This document shows, one piece after another, positions 45,061 through 54,800 of a stretch of 64,000 bases of DNA; positions within the stretch are counted from its first letter, which is position 1; every line of letters starts with the position of its first letter. The notes under the pieces are model-generated. The model was not told where the DNA came from. It saw only the letters and a list, made by a program, of their open reading frames with translations, and did not search any database. Both the position numbers and the translations under genes were made by a program. Origin of the DNA: Chitinimonas sp036961565 (GTDB lineage Bacteria > Pseudomonadota > Gammaproteobacteria > Burkholderiales > Chitinimonadaceae); NCBI RefSeq assembly GCF_036961565.1, contig NZ_JBAMDD010000006.1:217571-281570 (forward strand). Reading direction: 5' to 3'.

Positions 45061-45756
45061 ATGGCGAACAATGCACGCATTCTCAGGCAAAGCCTGCCCC
45101 TTGAGCACTCAATGCTGCAGGGGCTACCTTTTGCCGGGTTCGACGACACGGCCTTGCTGGCCTTCTATGAGCAACAGCTGGGCAAGGTAGCTGCCACCCC
45201 CTTCAACGCCGAAGCGCTGGCCGGCTACTGGCAGGGCCGCATTCTGAGCATAGCGTCCGATATCTACGGGCCAGGCACGCATATCTACGCTTCCTGCGGG
45301 CTCAGTGATCCTGAGGCCTTCGCCGGGGAGCGGGACGCCGGCTTGGGCTATGAGCTGCTGGTGATCAGCCAGGGCCCAGCCGACTGGGCGCTGCAGGCCA
45401 TAGCCCAGACCTTGTATGCCGAGGTCGTCAGTGAGGCCGGCTTTCTGGAAATCGTGGAAGCATACGATGGCATGACCACCGGCGGGCTGGACATCGGTGC
45501 TGCGGCACCGGTTAACCTGATGATCACCAAGGCCTTTGCCCCCTTGCCGCGAACCCTGCAGTCGGCCGCTGGCCCGGTAGAGATGCTGGTGATCACCGTC
45601 ATCAACGACGAGGAAGTCACGCTGTCGCGCAAGTCCGGCACGCCGGCCCTGCTCAAGCAGCTGATCAGCCAGGGGGTGGGCCAGCTCAGCGATCTGGAGC
45701 GCGTCCTGCCCAAGCAAGGCGGCTTGTCGCGGCTCTGGTCGCGCCTGACCGGCTAG
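45061..45756 (+). CDS. Suppressor-of-fused-like domain protein
   Basis: 231 aa, soluble. The middle part has the pattern seen in bacterial SUFU-domain proteins: GPGTHIYASCGLSD, then ELLVISQGPADWALQAI, and later PVNLMITKAFAPLP and GPVEMLVITVINDEE. Bacterial SUFU proteins are often immunity proteins or of unknown role. GAGAGGG lies seven bases before the ATG. No toxin gene is adjacent, so an immunity role cannot be claimed. Confidence 0.6.
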   Translation: MANNARILRQSLPLEHSMLQGLPFAGFDDTALLAFYEQQLGKVAATPFNAEALAGYWQGRILSIASDIYGPGTHIYASCGLSDPEAFAGERDAGLGYELLVISQGPADWALQAIAQTLYAEVVSEAGFLEIVEAYDGMTTGGLDIGAAAPVNLMITKAFAPLPRTLQSAAGPVEMLVITVINDEEVTLSRKSGTPALLKQLISQGVGQLSDLERVLPKQGGLSRLWSRLTG

Positions 45757-45935
45757 GCAGGGCCACCATCAGGATGGGCCAGACAGCAGCAGCCAGGTTG
45801 CATGGCCCACCCTGATCACTACACAACTATTCACACTCGCCCCCATGCAGGCAGGCATACCCACGAGCGGCTGCTAGAATTCGCCCCGACATGCCAAATG
45901 CATGCGAACTATCTGATAATCAGGGAGAAATAACT

Positions 45936-46643
45936 GTGCAAGAAATCTACGAAGGCGGCCCTAGCGGCGGCATGGCCGTCGCCAGCCGCGCCGAGTTCAT
46001 CCGTTCCACCTATGTTCACCTCAGTGTGGCCATGCTGTCGTTCGTGGCCATCTCGGCCGTCTTCCATGTCGTCGGCCTGGGCCGCGCCATGCTGAGTGTG
46101 CTGGCTGGCGGCAAGTATATGTGGCTGGCCTTCATGGGCGGCTTCATGGTGGTGGGCTGGCTGGCCACCCATCTGGCCGATAACGCCGAGAGCAATCAGA
46201 AGCAGCTGGTCGGCCTGAGCATCTATGTGCTGGCCGAAAGCCTGATCTTTGCCCCGCTGTTCGCCCTGGCTGCCGCCATCTCCCCTGCCGCCATCCCCGC
46301 TGCAGGCTTTATCACCCTGCTTCTGGTCGGTGGCCTGACCTGGACGGCCTTCTCCACCAAGAAGGACTTCTCCTTCATGGGCGGCATGCTGCGCATCGGT
46401 GGCATGGTGGCCCTGGGCGCCATCATCGCCAGCGTGATCTTCGGCTTCCAGCTGGGCATCTGGTTCTCCGCCATCATGGTGGTGTTTGCCGGCGGCTGCG
46501 TGCTGTACGACACCTCCAACATCATTCATCACTACCCCACCGACCGCCCCGCCGGCGCTGCCCTGCATCTGTTCGCCTCCATCGCGCTGATGCTGTGGTA
46601 CGTGCTGCGCATACTGCTGTCGCTGGCCAGCAGCGACGATTGA
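45936..46643 (+). CDS. Bax inhibitor-1/YccA-family membrane protein
   Basis: A 235-aa inner-membrane protein with seven predicted helices, of the BI-1/YccA family; some members are pH-sensitive calcium channels and E. coli YccA modulates FtsH. The last helices carry FAGGCVLYDTSNIIHHYP with the conserved Asp and the LFASIALMLWYVLRIL terminus. The GTG at 45936 is preferred to an ATG 45 bp upstream because AGGGAG sits eight bases before it. Confidence 0.9.
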   Translation: MQEIYEGGPSGGMAVASRAEFIRSTYVHLSVAMLSFVAISAVFHVVGLGRAMLSVLAGGKYMWLAFMGGFMVVGWLATHLADNAESNQKQLVGLSIYVLAESLIFAPLFALAAAISPAAIPAAGFITLLLVGGLTWTAFSTKKDFSFMGGMLRIGGMVALGAIIASVIFGFQLGIWFSAIMVVFAGGCVLYDTSNIIHHYPTDRPAGAALHLFASIALMLWYVLRILLSLASSDD

Positions 46644-46755
46644 TACCTGTCCCGGCGGCATCGACGCGGCCGGGGCAAGCCCTTAGGCGCAGCCGGCCAG
46701 CCTGCAGGCTGGCTGCGCCCATCCCTACATTGCATACCGATACATACATACCGTC

Positions 46756-47223
46756 ATGATCGATAAAATCAAAAGCTTTCTGCTCGTACCCGTCCTTATC
46801 CTTGTCGGCATAGGCCTGCTCTACAGCGGCGTAGAAGAATACCGCCACAGCAAGGCCCTGAATGATCACGGCAAGCTGGCTGAGGCCGTGGTCGAGCAGG
46901 TGAACTGGTCCACCAAGCGCGGCCGTGACCGCAACTTCAAGGCCGATATCCGCTTCACCACCGAAGCCGGCCAGGAAATCGCCGGTTCGGTCGAACTGCC
47001 AGACGCACAAGGCAAGCAGCTGCGCGACAGCGACGCCCCCGCCACGCTGCAGGTGAAGTACCTGCCGGAAGACACCAAGGTGATAGAACTGGCCGACCAC
47101 AAGGACAGCTCCGCCGGCATGTTCGGCGGCGCCGCCGTGGCCCTGCTGGCAGCCGTGGGCGTAGTGCTCTACCGTCACTACAAGAAGAAGTCTGCCGGCG
47201 AGATGGAAACAGCGGCTGCCTGA
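46756..47223 (+). CDS. DUF3592-like membrane protein A
   Basis: 155 aa: one helix near the N-terminus (about 8-25), an extracytoplasmic beta domain (VVEQVNWSTKRGRDRNFKAD, ending VKYLPEDTKVIELADH), and a second helix (about 118-136) with a Lys-rich tail. That is the DUF3592 plan, function unknown. It is followed by a terminator and then by a paralogue. Confidence 0.75.
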   Translation: MIDKIKSFLLVPVLILVGIGLLYSGVEEYRHSKALNDHGKLAEAVVEQVNWSTKRGRDRNFKADIRFTTEAGQEIAGSVELPDAQGKQLRDSDAPATLQVKYLPEDTKVIELADHKDSSAGMFGGAAVALLAAVGVVLYRHYKKKSAGEMETAAA

Positions 47224-47247
47224 TACGCGCTTCCTCCGGCAAAACGC

Positions 47248-47280
47248 AAACACACCGGCGCTAGGCCGGTGTGTTTGTTT
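47248..47280 (+). terminator. Intrinsic terminator between the two DUF3592-like genes
   Basis: AAACACACCGGC/GCCGGTGTGTTT forms a 12-bp stem with a short loop and a T-rich tail, 25 bp after the stop. Confidence 0.85.
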
Positions 47281-47407
47281 GTACCTATCCCATCGCCGAT
47301 AGTTTCCCTATCTTGTGTATTTGCGAGGCACCTTGTGTCCCCGCACCCACAGGGGCTTTTTTGCCTGGTTTACGGCAATACAGCGACAAAACAGAAAGAA
47401 TGAACTG

Positions 47408-47842
47408 ATGTTCGAATCGACAAGAGATGCGCTGACCCTGCCCGTACTTGCGGTAGTGGGCGCCATCATGTTGTACCAAGGCTATCAGGAACGCCGCGAT
47501 AACCGGGCGCTGGAAGATCATGGTGTGACGACCGAGGCCACCATCGAAAGTGTGGACTGGCAGACCATAGACTGGCGCAGCCGGAACTACTCGGCCAGTA
47601 TCCACTATGAAACCGAAAGCGGGCGTTCGGTGCGGGCCTCGGTTGATCTATCCGACCGCCTGGGCAAAAGCCTGCGGAATCAGTCCCCGCGCGATATGCC
47701 GCCGTTGGAGATACGCTATCTGCCCGAGGACACCCAGGCCGTCGTGCTGTCCGATCACGCAGATTCCTCGGATTTTCTGCTGGGTGTTGGCGCCGCCTGC
47801 CTGCTGGGCTCAATAGCCATGGCCATCTATCGCCGCAGCTAA
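47408..47842 (+). CDS. DUF3592-like membrane protein B
   Basis: 144 aa with the same plan as its neighbour and shared phrases (IRYLPEDTQAVVLSDHADSS against VKYLPEDTKVIELADHKDSS). It is a diverged tandem duplicate with its own transcription unit. The ATG at 47408 matches the N-terminus of the paralogue; an upstream frame would add 31 implausible residues. Its stop codon overlaps the start of a dispersed repeat. Confidence 0.72.
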   Translation: MFESTRDALTLPVLAVVGAIMLYQGYQERRDNRALEDHGVTTEATIESVDWQTIDWRSRNYSASIHYETESGRSVRASVDLSDRLGKSLRNQSPRDMPPLEIRYLPEDTQAVVLSDHADSSDFLLGVGAACLLGSIAMAIYRRS

Positions 47843-47911
47843 GAGCCTGTTCAAAGTCTTTTCGCCGCGTCGTTCGCAACCTTGCCGGATGAAGGGCAAG
47901 GCTGCGAACCC
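47842..47911 (+). repeat. Dispersed palindromic repeat, 70-bp copy
   Basis: It starts agagcctgttcaaagtcttttcgcc at the stop codon of the DUF3592-like gene and contains the hairpin gttcgcaaccttgcc/ggcaaggctgcgaac. It matches, with scattered differences, the complement of 43401-43464. It lies between convergent genes and could act as a bidirectional terminator. Confidence 0.7.
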
Positions 47912-47948
47912 GTACGGGAGCGCTCCAAAAGGGTTTGGTTCGCGGCGC

Positions 47949-49823
47949 CTAATGCAATACCCCATCAAACAGTATGCCCACCACCAAGGCCAAGGCAAAA
48001 TGCCAGCCGCTGATATGGCGTGTGCGCAAGGCATACAGCATCAAGACCAGGCCACATAGCGGCAACAGCCAGAAGCGGCCCAGCACCCCGATGGCCAGTA
48101 GGGCCATGAACTGGCCTACGGCCAGCAGGCCATAGTATTGCTGCACAAAGCCGGTGGCAGCCGGGTTGGCGCCCTGCGGCGGGGTGGCAGGCGGGGTGGC
48201 ATTGGGGCGGCCGGAGGTGGACTGTGGCGCTGGCCTGGGCTGCGCGGCCTCGCGCGCAGCGGCGCGCTGCTCGCGTTGCTGCTGGTCGGTCTGCTCCAGC
48301 TGGGGCACGGGCCTCTCCGCCGGCAGCCAGATGCGGCCCGGCGTCTGCCGGCCTTCGGCACTGGCCGCCCGGAAGGCACGGCGATAGCCAGTGCTGGCAG
48401 GCGCTGGCAGTACCGAGCCCCACTTGGCACGCAGCAAGGCAGCGCGCTGGCACAGCGGCTCACCCTTGGCAGGGTCCACCATGGCGATAAAGCGGGCATA
48501 GCCCTCCAGCGCGGCAATGACGTTGCTGTTGCCATTCCATTGCTTGCCCAGCGGGCCATCCTTTTCCACCTGGAACATCGTCGCCCGGAAACGCCGCAGC
48601 GTATCGCGGCAGATGGCCGGCTGCCGGTTTACCACCACGCCGGTTACTTCCTGCCGGCTGGCGGCGCGCATGATGCGCTGCTTGTCCGGGTGCAGGGTAA
48701 AGCCCTCGTCGGCAATGATGCGCTTGACCCGCCAGAGCAGTCGGGCCAGGCCGTCGGCCTGGGGGGCATCGGCCGAGAAGGTCATATCATCGGCATAGCG
48801 GGTATAGCTAAAGCCCAGCTTGGCCGCCGTGGCAGTCAGCCGCTTGTCCAGCCGCCGGCACAGCAGATTGGTAATGGCAGGGCTGGACGGCGCACCTTGT
48901 GGCAGGCAGCGCTCGCCGGTCTGCACATGGTAGCGGTTGCCATCCAGCTCCACCTCCTCGCTGGGCGTCTCGGTACAGATCAACGCCAGCAGGGTTGCCA
49001 TCTGGCGCGAATAGCCAAACGACTGGAACAGGCCGCGCACACGCGGGTAGGCGACGGAGGGGAAGAAGTTCTGCAAATCCAGGTTCAGCACCACGGCGCG
49101 CCCCACATGGGGCAGGGCATTACCGACGATGGAACGCCCCGGCACAAAGCCGTGCGCCGCCTCGTGCAGTGGCAGCCTGGCCAGGATACGGTCCAGCACC
49201 CAATATTGCGCACGCTTCAGGCGCGGCATGGGGGCCGAGATCAACCGCACGCCGCCGGTCTTCTTGGCTATGCCAAAGCGGCGGTAATGGCTGATGCGCG
49301 AAACGCTGCGGTGATAGGCCAGAAAGCGCAGTTCAGCCAGTGGCACACCCATGGCTGTGGCCAGCGTCTGTGGCCCATCAAGCAGCGGCAGCTGCTTGCT
49401 GGCCAGCCTGGCGGCATCGTGGCGCGCATCATCGAGGCCCTCCGATACGCCCGCTCCCAGGTAGACGATGTCCTGCTGCATGCGGGCATGCCAGGCGGTG
49501 GCACGCTGGTAGCGCAGCTGGGCATGGCGCTGGCGGGTTTCCTCGCGGCGGCGCTTGGCAGCCGCCATGCGCTCTTTTTTCATCTCCAGTAGCGCGGCCT
49601 GCGGGTCGCGCACACGGGCCAGGTTGCGGTTGATCTGTTGCAGTTCCTGGATCAGCGCGGCTTCCTGTTCGATCAGCGCAGCCACCTCGCCCTCACCGGG
49701 CGAAGCCTGGCCCTGGGGCCAAAAGCCCAGGCGGCGCATTTCTTCCAGGACGACGGCGTCCTTGCTGCTGTTGCGGATGCGCGCGATGACTGCTTCGCGG
49801 CTGGTTTGGGCGGCGTCGCTCAT
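47949..49823 (-). CDS. Retron reverse transcriptase with C-terminal membrane domain
   Basis: A 624-aa protein. Residues 1-140 are a charged, probably coiled-coil extension. The RT domain (about 150-420) has the first catalytic Asp in LNLDLQNFFPS (D249), LPQGAPSSP (307-315) and the active-site YADD (343-346). Two retron-specific marks are present: NALPH (235-239), the NAxxH motif of region X, and VTG (393-395) of region Y. After a thumb-like part to ~470 comes a Gln/Arg/Pro-rich linker (505-555) and then about three hydrophobic segments (562-582, 584-600, 607-622). A retron RNA lies directly upstream (49861-50078). RTs of this type resemble those of myxobacterial retrons. The membrane tail is a likely fused effector. 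Confidence 0.92.
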   Translation of the reverse strand: MSDAAQTSREAVIARIRNSSKDAVVLEEMRRLGFWPQGQASPGEGEVAALIEQEAALIQELQQINRNLARVRDPQAALLEMKKERMAAAKRRREETRQRHAQLRYQRATAWHARMQQDIVYLGAGVSEGLDDARHDAARLASKQLPLLDGPQTLATAMGVPLAELRFLAYHRSVSRISHYRRFGIAKKTGGVRLISAPMPRLKRAQYWVLDRILARLPLHEAAHGFVPGRSIVGNALPHVGRAVVLNLDLQNFFPSVAYPRVRGLFQSFGYSRQMATLLALICTETPSEEVELDGNRYHVQTGERCLPQGAPSSPAITNLLCRRLDKRLTATAAKLGFSYTRYADDMTFSADAPQADGLARLLWRVKRIIADEGFTLHPDKQRIMRAASRQEVTGVVVNRQPAICRDTLRRFRATMFQVEKDGPLGKQWNGNSNVIAALEGYARFIAMVDPAKGEPLCQRAALLRAKWGSVLPAPASTGYRRAFRAASAEGRQTPGRIWLPAERPVPQLEQTDQQQREQRAAAREAAQPRPAPQSTSGRPNATPPATPPQGANPAATGFVQQYYGLLAVGQFMALLAIGVLGRFWLLPLCGLVLMLYALRTRHISGWHFALALVVGILFDGVLH

Positions 49824-49860
49824 AAGGTGGCGCTACGCCGGGCAGGACAGAGGGGGGAAC

Positions 49861-50078
49861 GCGATGGCGGGGTTCTCATCGAAGAGCCTTGTAGACTGGA
49901 CTGTTCCACTCGAAGCCGTAACGCACCCCTAGCGCCATCGGGCTTGGCACAAGCCGCACCGTCATGGCGCTAGGGGTGTGTTACGGCCCAGTGAAGAGCA
50001 GGCCAGTGACGCGTGGGGCAGCTAGGTACAAGGACGGCGATCCACCGTCCGGGTTGCAAGAGCCACCCCGCCATACGC
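49861..50078 (-). ncRNA. Retron msr-msd RNA
   Basis: Directly upstream of the RT gene on its strand. The 5' end a1 (50065-50078) and the 3' end a2 (49861-49873) pair over 13 bp with one bulged T. Next to a1 is the msr hairpin ggacgg/ccgtcc (50032-50050). The msd is a long stem: arms 49916-49938 and 49964-49986 pair over 22 of 23 positions, capped by a small ggcttg/caagcc hairpin (49939-49963 region). This order (a1, msr hairpins, msd stem, a2, RT) is the retron layout. The branching G is probably a few bases after a1 but cannot be fixed by eye. Confidence 0.88.
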
Positions 50079-50085
50079 GAGCCCG

Positions 50086-50115
50086 AGTCTATCAGACCCG
50101 GCGTTTTCTCCTCAA
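50086..50115 (-). promoter_or_regulatory. Putative retron promoter
   Basis: On the minus strand TTGAGG (50110-50115) and a TGATAGACT stretch (50086-50094) give -35 and -10 like boxes 16-18 bp apart. A start about seven bases later would fall at about 50079, exactly at the a1 segment. Confidence 0.5.
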
Positions 50116-50169
50116 GGTAAAGACTGGGTTCATTCCATCCGGCCCAGCGTGGGCCGGTATCCGGTATCG

Positions 50170-51825
50170 CTATTGCGCAGCCTGGCCTGCCCGCTGGCGG
50201 CTGGCCGCCAATCGCGCTGCCAGCATGTGCTCGCAGGGGCCTTTGTAGAGCCGGTTGCGGACAAAGTAATCGCATTGGCAGCTGGCCTCCACCAGCCGCT
50301 CATCGCCATCCAGCACCAGCCTGACCGGCCGCTTGCGGCCAGCGTCGTCCACCAGGGCCTCTATCACCCTGCCGGCCGCCTGGGCCTGTATGGCCAGCTT
50401 GCCCACCTGGCCTGCCGCCACCATGCCGGCAGCGCGCTCCTCCCGCTCATTACCGTAGCGCAACTGATCCAGCGGCAGCGGCTCACGCGACAGTTCGCGC
50501 AGCCGGTAGGCGCGGTCGCCCAGGTCATAGACCACCCGGCCAGCCTCGGCAAACAGCAGCAGGCAGGATTCCGCCACCTGCGGGTCCAGCCCGGCGGCCG
50601 CACCCAGCTCGGTGGGCGTCAGCTTCCAGTGCTGGGCCAGGGTCTGGTAAACCTTCTCACGGGTCAGCGCATCGGCATGCTTGCGCGGGCCCAGCAGGTC
50701 GAACTGGCCGGCGCGCGACCAGTCATTGGCAGTCCAGCCCGACAGCCCCAGGGTAAAGCGCAGGCCCGAGCCTTCCACCACCCAGAAACTGGGCAGGCCG
50801 GTGCCCAGCAGATGGACTTCCACCGTCTGCGCCAGCGCAATGAAGCGCTCCAGCGTCAGCAAGCGGCGACGACCCCATACCCGTATGGTCTGCGGCTCGG
50901 TGGCTGTGTGGCTGGAACGCGGGCATACCACTTCCACGCCCCAGGGCTCGAACACAGCCCGCACCGGCTTGCCCGGCTCCAGCTCGAAGCGGATAGCGCG
51001 CGGCCCGGCCTTCTCCTTACGGCGCCGTAGCAGCAGGCAGAAGTTATGCAGATCCATGGGATGCAGACTGAGCCTGTGGCCCGGCTGGGCCATGGCCGCG
51101 CTGACCTGCAGAAAGCCGCGCACCCAGCTATCGGGCACGTCTATCTTGTGTTCCACAAACCCAGGGTCGTCGCCGGTCTGGACGGTAAAGCCCTCGGCCG
51201 CCACCGCCAGCCGCGTGGTCTTGTAGTCGCGTATCTTCTGGAACTCGTCATACAGCGCGGCCGAGTAATCGATATTGGTGGTGCCGCAGGCAAACTCGCC
51301 ACGGTGATCAAACGCCTCATGGCTGCAGCTAACGCTGGCATAGGTCGATTCATCGCGGCTGAAGCACTCGAAGAACACCCGGTCCGGATGCACGGTGATC
51401 ACCGGGTCCAGCATGACCCACAGGCTGCGGTCGCTGGCGTAGATATGGTCGAAATAACGCTGCCTGGCCTTCCAGAAAGGGGCCAGCATGGCCTGCTTGC
51501 GCCGCTGTACCTCGCCCAGCTGGGCCTGCACCGCCTTGGCTTGGCCCTGCAGTTCGCCAGCCCGTTCCATAAACTCGGCCAGCAGGGCACCTTCCTGCGA
51601 TTGCAGCCAGGCCTGGTATTCGCTGTGATCGCGCTGGCGGGTGCGCAGATCCGACACCACCACGTCATGCAAGGCCGAGATTGCCTCGCGGAAGGGCAGA
51701 TGGCGATTGATGTCGGCCACGAAATGCACCGGCTTGCGCAGGGTATCGGGCGCAAAGCTGATGCCCGTGCTGCTGGCATCGTTGCTGACCCGGCTCTCGC
51801 CGTAATAACGGTACTGAAACTCCAT
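50170..51825 (-). CDS. SWIM zinc-finger protein
   Basis: 551 aa. The C-terminus carries a SWIM motif (CxCx-n-CxH): CQCDYFVRNRLYKGPCEHML (about 515-540), a zinc-binding fold for DNA or protein contacts. A helical segment at about 80-120 may be a coiled coil. A winged-helix-like stretch (about 400-440, LTREKVYQTLAQHW) precedes it. No nuclease or helicase motif is seen. The ATG overlaps the upstream HEAT-gene stop (TGATG), so the two are coupled. The retron starts 90 bp after its stop. Confidence 0.8.
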   Translation of the reverse strand: MEFQYRYYGESRVSNDASSTGISFAPDTLRKPVHFVADINRHLPFREAISALHDVVVSDLRTRQRDHSEYQAWLQSQEGALLAEFMERAGELQGQAKAVQAQLGEVQRRKQAMLAPFWKARQRYFDHIYASDRSLWVMLDPVITVHPDRVFFECFSRDESTYASVSCSHEAFDHRGEFACGTTNIDYSAALYDEFQKIRDYKTTRLAVAAEGFTVQTGDDPGFVEHKIDVPDSWVRGFLQVSAAMAQPGHRLSLHPMDLHNFCLLLRRRKEKAGPRAIRFELEPGKPVRAVFEPWGVEVVCPRSSHTATEPQTIRVWGRRRLLTLERFIALAQTVEVHLLGTGLPSFWVVEGSGLRFTLGLSGWTANDWSRAGQFDLLGPRKHADALTREKVYQTLAQHWKLTPTELGAAAGLDPQVAESCLLLFAEAGRVVYDLGDRAYRLRELSREPLPLDQLRYGNEREERAAGMVAAGQVGKLAIQAQAAGRVIEALVDDAGRKRPVRLVLDGDERLVEASCQCDYFVRNRLYKGPCEHMLAARLAASRQRAGQAAQ

Positions 51826-54800
51826 CAAGCCACCTCTCGCACAGCTGCCGCATGCACGGCCAGACCCGTCGCAATGGCGGGATAACGCCGGCGTATATCG
51901 TAAAGACCGGCGATGTATTGCGCCCGGTCGGTCAGGGCCACCGTTACAGCAAGGTGCTCGAACAGCGTGACCACCTCACGTGCCGCCGGTTCAGATGCAG
52001 CCGCCCGCTGGCGCAGGAAATCCAGCACCGCCGTCTTGGCGGCACGGCCCCGGTTCACCTGGGCCAGCACGGTCAGGAAATAAGGCCGCAGCCGCACCAG
52101 GGATGCCACATCGTCGGCCACTGCCTGCTGCAGATAGTCCGCCACAAAGCGCTGTACCTTGAGCGAAGGGTGCTGGGCCAGTGCCATCAGGGCCTCGGTA
52201 TCGCTACCCTGGGCCAGCCGACCGCCCAGCAGCGCACAGCCCAGGGCCTGCACATCGGCATGCTCGTGGTCACACAGCTGGATCAACTGCGCCATCTGCC
52301 AATCTGCCGCCGCCACCCGCGCCTGCAGGCAGGCAATCAAGGCGCCACGGGCATCGTCCCAGCGGTTGGCCAGGGCCGGCAGCAGGCCATCCACGCCCAG
52401 CGCAGCAAAATTGGCCGCCACCATCGCCAGCGCCCGCTGCCGCACGGCCAAGGTTTCGTGGCGAGTCAGCCTGACCCACAGGCTCAGCGGCAGCTCGGCA
52501 TCGCTATAACCGTCCAACAACCAGCTACCCAGGCGCTGGGCCGCACGGCTGCGGGCTTCCAGCAGGCGCTGGGTGGTGTCGTACGGCTGCTCGCGGCTGG
52601 CCTGGGCCAGCGGCCCGGTCAATAGGGCCAGCACCTCGTCCTGCAATCCCTCAACGGTCTCGGCCCGGAACACCACATCCAGCAGGCTGGGCATCAGGCC
52701 CGCCAGGAAAGCCGCATCCAGCCCCGCCAACCGCAGCATCAGCGGCTGCACGGCGCGGCGCACGGTAGCCGCCGGGCATAGGGCAAATCGGGCAATCAGC
52801 TCGGCCTGGGTCAACAACACCGGCTCGGGCAGAGCGCCCAGCAAGCGGATGGCAGCCGCCAGCACCCGCTCGTCCTCGCTCTGCAACAAGGGGCGGTAAC
52901 CGGCCGGCGGCAGGCTGCTGACCGGCTGCTCATGGGCAATCAGCCAATCCATGGCCAGGCAGACCACCGGCACAGCCGCATGCTGCAGCAGCGTCTGCAG
53001 GCGGCCATGGTCCACCTTGCCGGCCGCCGGGCGGAAGGTATTGCCCACCAGCCAAGCCAGGTTGTCGCAGATGGGTTCCAGCGCTTCGGTGGCCGGGTCG
53101 GCATCGTCCAGCCAATCGAGCAGCCTTTGCACCGTGGCCTCGGCCACCCCCGGCATGGCCAGGGCGGCTTGGCACAGCAGGCGGCTCAGCTTGCGTACCT
53201 TGGCCGTGCGCGCCAGCAGCACCGCCGTGACCAGCGTGGGGCTGCTGGCATGGCCGGCCGGGTCTGCTTCCAGCAGGGCCAGGGCTGCATCGCAGATAGC
53301 CGGGTGGCGGCTGCCTACCAGCAGGGCCAACCAGGCCTCGCGCCGTTCACGGTCGGGCTCGGCGGCAATGCGCTGGAACAGGTAGTCGTAAGCAAACTGG
53401 ACCGTGGCGGTAAATGGGCTGTTGAGCAAGCGACGCCACAAGGTATCGCTGATGCCGGCGCAATAGGCCGGCAGACCCGCCAGGGCACGGGCGGCAAAGC
53501 ACTGCACCTGCTCGGCACGGGATTCCAGCGCCAGCCGCAACAGCAGGTCGGGCCGCTGATCCCAGCACTCGGCCAGGGGCTCCAGCCGTGGCCCCAGCGT
53601 GACCGGCAAGGCCTGATCAGCCGCCCAGCTATTGGCATGGCGGTTGCTGCGCACCGGCCCACCGGGGCGGAACAGCAGGCGGTTGAACAGGGTGGCATCG
53701 TGGTGGCGGTAATGGTATTCGCGCCGGGTCTGGTAGCGGCGGCCATCCCATACGGAACGGCTGACCGCCACATCGGGCTGGGCTGCCGCATCGTCATACT
53801 GCAGCAGGGCGGCAAAAGCCAGCGGCGGAAACTCCGCACTGCCAGCGCCACCCAAGCGGCGCAGCGTGCGCCAGCCGCGCTGCACCAGATAGCGGCGAGT
53901 GCGTTGCGAATAGGCCAGACGGCTGTCCTGGCGGACCAGCTCATCGCTGATGCGTACCCAGCGGCCATCCAGATACCGGCCCTGGCCTTCGTAAGCATGG
54001 TTGAAGGCAGCGCCGGTCTGCTCGAAGCGCCGTTGCAGCAAGGCCCACACCGCCGCATCGCCCCGGAACTCCGCCGCCTTGTACAAGCGCCTGGCGGTAC
54101 GGAAGCTGCCGGCCGCAAACGGTAGCTGCGCCAGCTCCTCCAGCAGCAGCTGCCGCGCCAGTGGCTGGGCCAGCGCAACCTGGTCCAGCTGTTCCAGCCA
54201 CTCGGCACGCTTGTGCCGCTGCCAGGTATCGGCATCGGCCAGCACCTGCGCCAGTTGCGCCGGCTCACCCGCCTGCCAGGCCTCGCGCAGGGGCAGGGGC
54301 CAGTCACCCACCAGCCGCACCGCATGGGCTGCACGCTCATCCGCCGTAGCCAGTTGCAGCCAGGCCAGCAGCGCCATGCGCTTGACCATCTCGCTACCAC
54401 CACGCCGCGACAAACCCGCCATGGCCTCCTTGGCCCCGGCATCACCGCAGCGGCCTATGGCCCAGGCCAGGCAGTAATCCAGCATGGCATCGCCAGTGGC
54501 CAGCAACTCGACCAGACGCGGCACCGCCGCCGCCACCCGCAATTCGCCCACCCGCCAGACCAGGCGCGAGCGCTGCCGGGCCGCCAGCAAACGCCACTGG
54601 CCGTGCTCCAGCCGGGCCAACAAGCCCGCCTGCTGCGCCGCCGTCACACCCAGCGCCGAGGTATCCACCACCGGCACAGCGCTCTCCAGGCCCACAAAGC
54701 CATCGTCGAGCTTGGCCGCCACGGTGCGCTCCAGCAGTGCCTGAGCGGCAGCCAGGGGCAAGGGGGTGTTGTTCTTGTGCAGCGCAACCAAGGCCTCGCC

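Noticed and set aside
47842..47911. Interpretation of this hairpin region as the retron RNA
   Set aside because: It lies downstream of the RT stop and matches a repeat elsewhere; the a1/a2 and msd structure is upstream of the RT.
48138..49592. A 484-codon plus-strand frame
   Set aside because: Antisense to the retron RT and without recognisable domains.
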